From Flavobacteriales bacterium (GTDB taxonomy: Bacteria; Bacteroidota; Bacteroidia; Flavobacteriales_F; PHOS-HE28): a stretch of 31,893 nt of DNA. Under the pieces are notes generated by a model. It did no database searches and had not been told where the DNA came from. It saw nothing but the letters and a program-made list of their open reading frames with translations. Below, in pieces: positions 31,730 to 31,893 of the stretch; the stretch's first letter is position 1; each line of letters starts with the position of its first letter. The stretch covers positions 1-31,893 of the forward strand of contig JACJZG010000026.1 of assembly GCA_020635715.1 (NCBI GenBank), in the 5' to 3' direction. Both the position numbers and the translations under genes were made by a program.

Positions 31730-31893
31730 TTCTAGCGGACCACTTCTACTTTGGTCGTACCCACCTGGATGCCATCGAACAGCAAGGTAGCGATGTGCTG
31801 GGCTCCGTGTGAACAAGACCGATTCATCTTGCTAACGGGTTCTTCGACCCCTGCGCTCGCATCATGGGATCGACGCCTCCCATCCCCGATCAT
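31730..31893. other. End of window, no gene assigned
   Basis: Nothing convincing is seen in these 164 bases upstream of the last minus-strand gene. A TACTTTGG string (31751-31758) points along the plus strand toward sequence outside the window. Confidence 0.4.

Overview
The window looks like chromosomal DNA from a GC-rich member of the Bacteroidota, most likely a Flavobacteriales-type lineage. The reasons are type IX secretion (T9SS) parts and cargo: the end of porX, a PorV/PorQ-like barrel and three secreted proteins with C-terminal sorting domains. Many genes are also preceded by the Bacteroidota -7 promoter box (TAnnTTTG-like), Shine-Dalgarno sequences are weak, and the order porX, tsaE, ald, DUF4258-like is one I recall from flavobacteria. 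No tRNA, rRNA, CRISPR array or intact transposase was seen.

Layout. (1) 1-4534: the PglZ-like end of porX, an AT-richer orphan lipoprotein-like gene, tsaE, ald, a four-helix-bundle gene and a small DUF4258-like membrane-anchored protein. Both accessory genes are bracketed by short CATGTG/CACATG arrays. (2) 4545-7692: a small membrane protein on the minus strand, then about 0.9 kb of mostly non-coding DNA with hairpin repeats, a (CT)17 tract and a candidate minus-strand small RNA. A T9SS cargo gene follows, then a decayed surface-protein gene whose 3' part is a 220-bp tandem duplication. (3) 7693-13065: core metabolism, with proline dehydrogenase divergent from aroB, then aroA (shikimate pathway) and fhs (one-carbon metabolism). 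(4) 13130-16711: a T9SS cargo gene, an orphan protein resembling the last domain of GldM/PorM, a 33-residue membrane peptide, a coiled-coil protein and a polytopic membrane protein. (5) 16722-19760: a beta-propeller/Y_Y_Y sensor fused to a class III adenylate cyclase, in a tight pair with the membrane protein. (6) 19866-25765: a small HTH protein, a lipoprotein with a membrane protein, an OmpA-family protein and a MATE transporter. (7) 25785-31729: a minus-strand group of an iodothyronine-deiodinase-like protein lacking the catalytic Sec/Cys, a small unknown, an HHH outer-membrane barrel and a PorV/PorQ-like protein. A 165-bp concentric palindrome separates these from a third T9SS cargo gene.

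The most unusual signals are the CATGTG arrays and TCCCGC-GCGGGA hairpins marking accessory insertions, the 165-bp palindrome whose end supplies part of a stop codon, promoter boxes so close to start codons that near-leaderless mRNAs are predicted, the deiodinase-like protein with Asn at the Sec position, and the duplicated sorting-domain remnants that share a stop codon.
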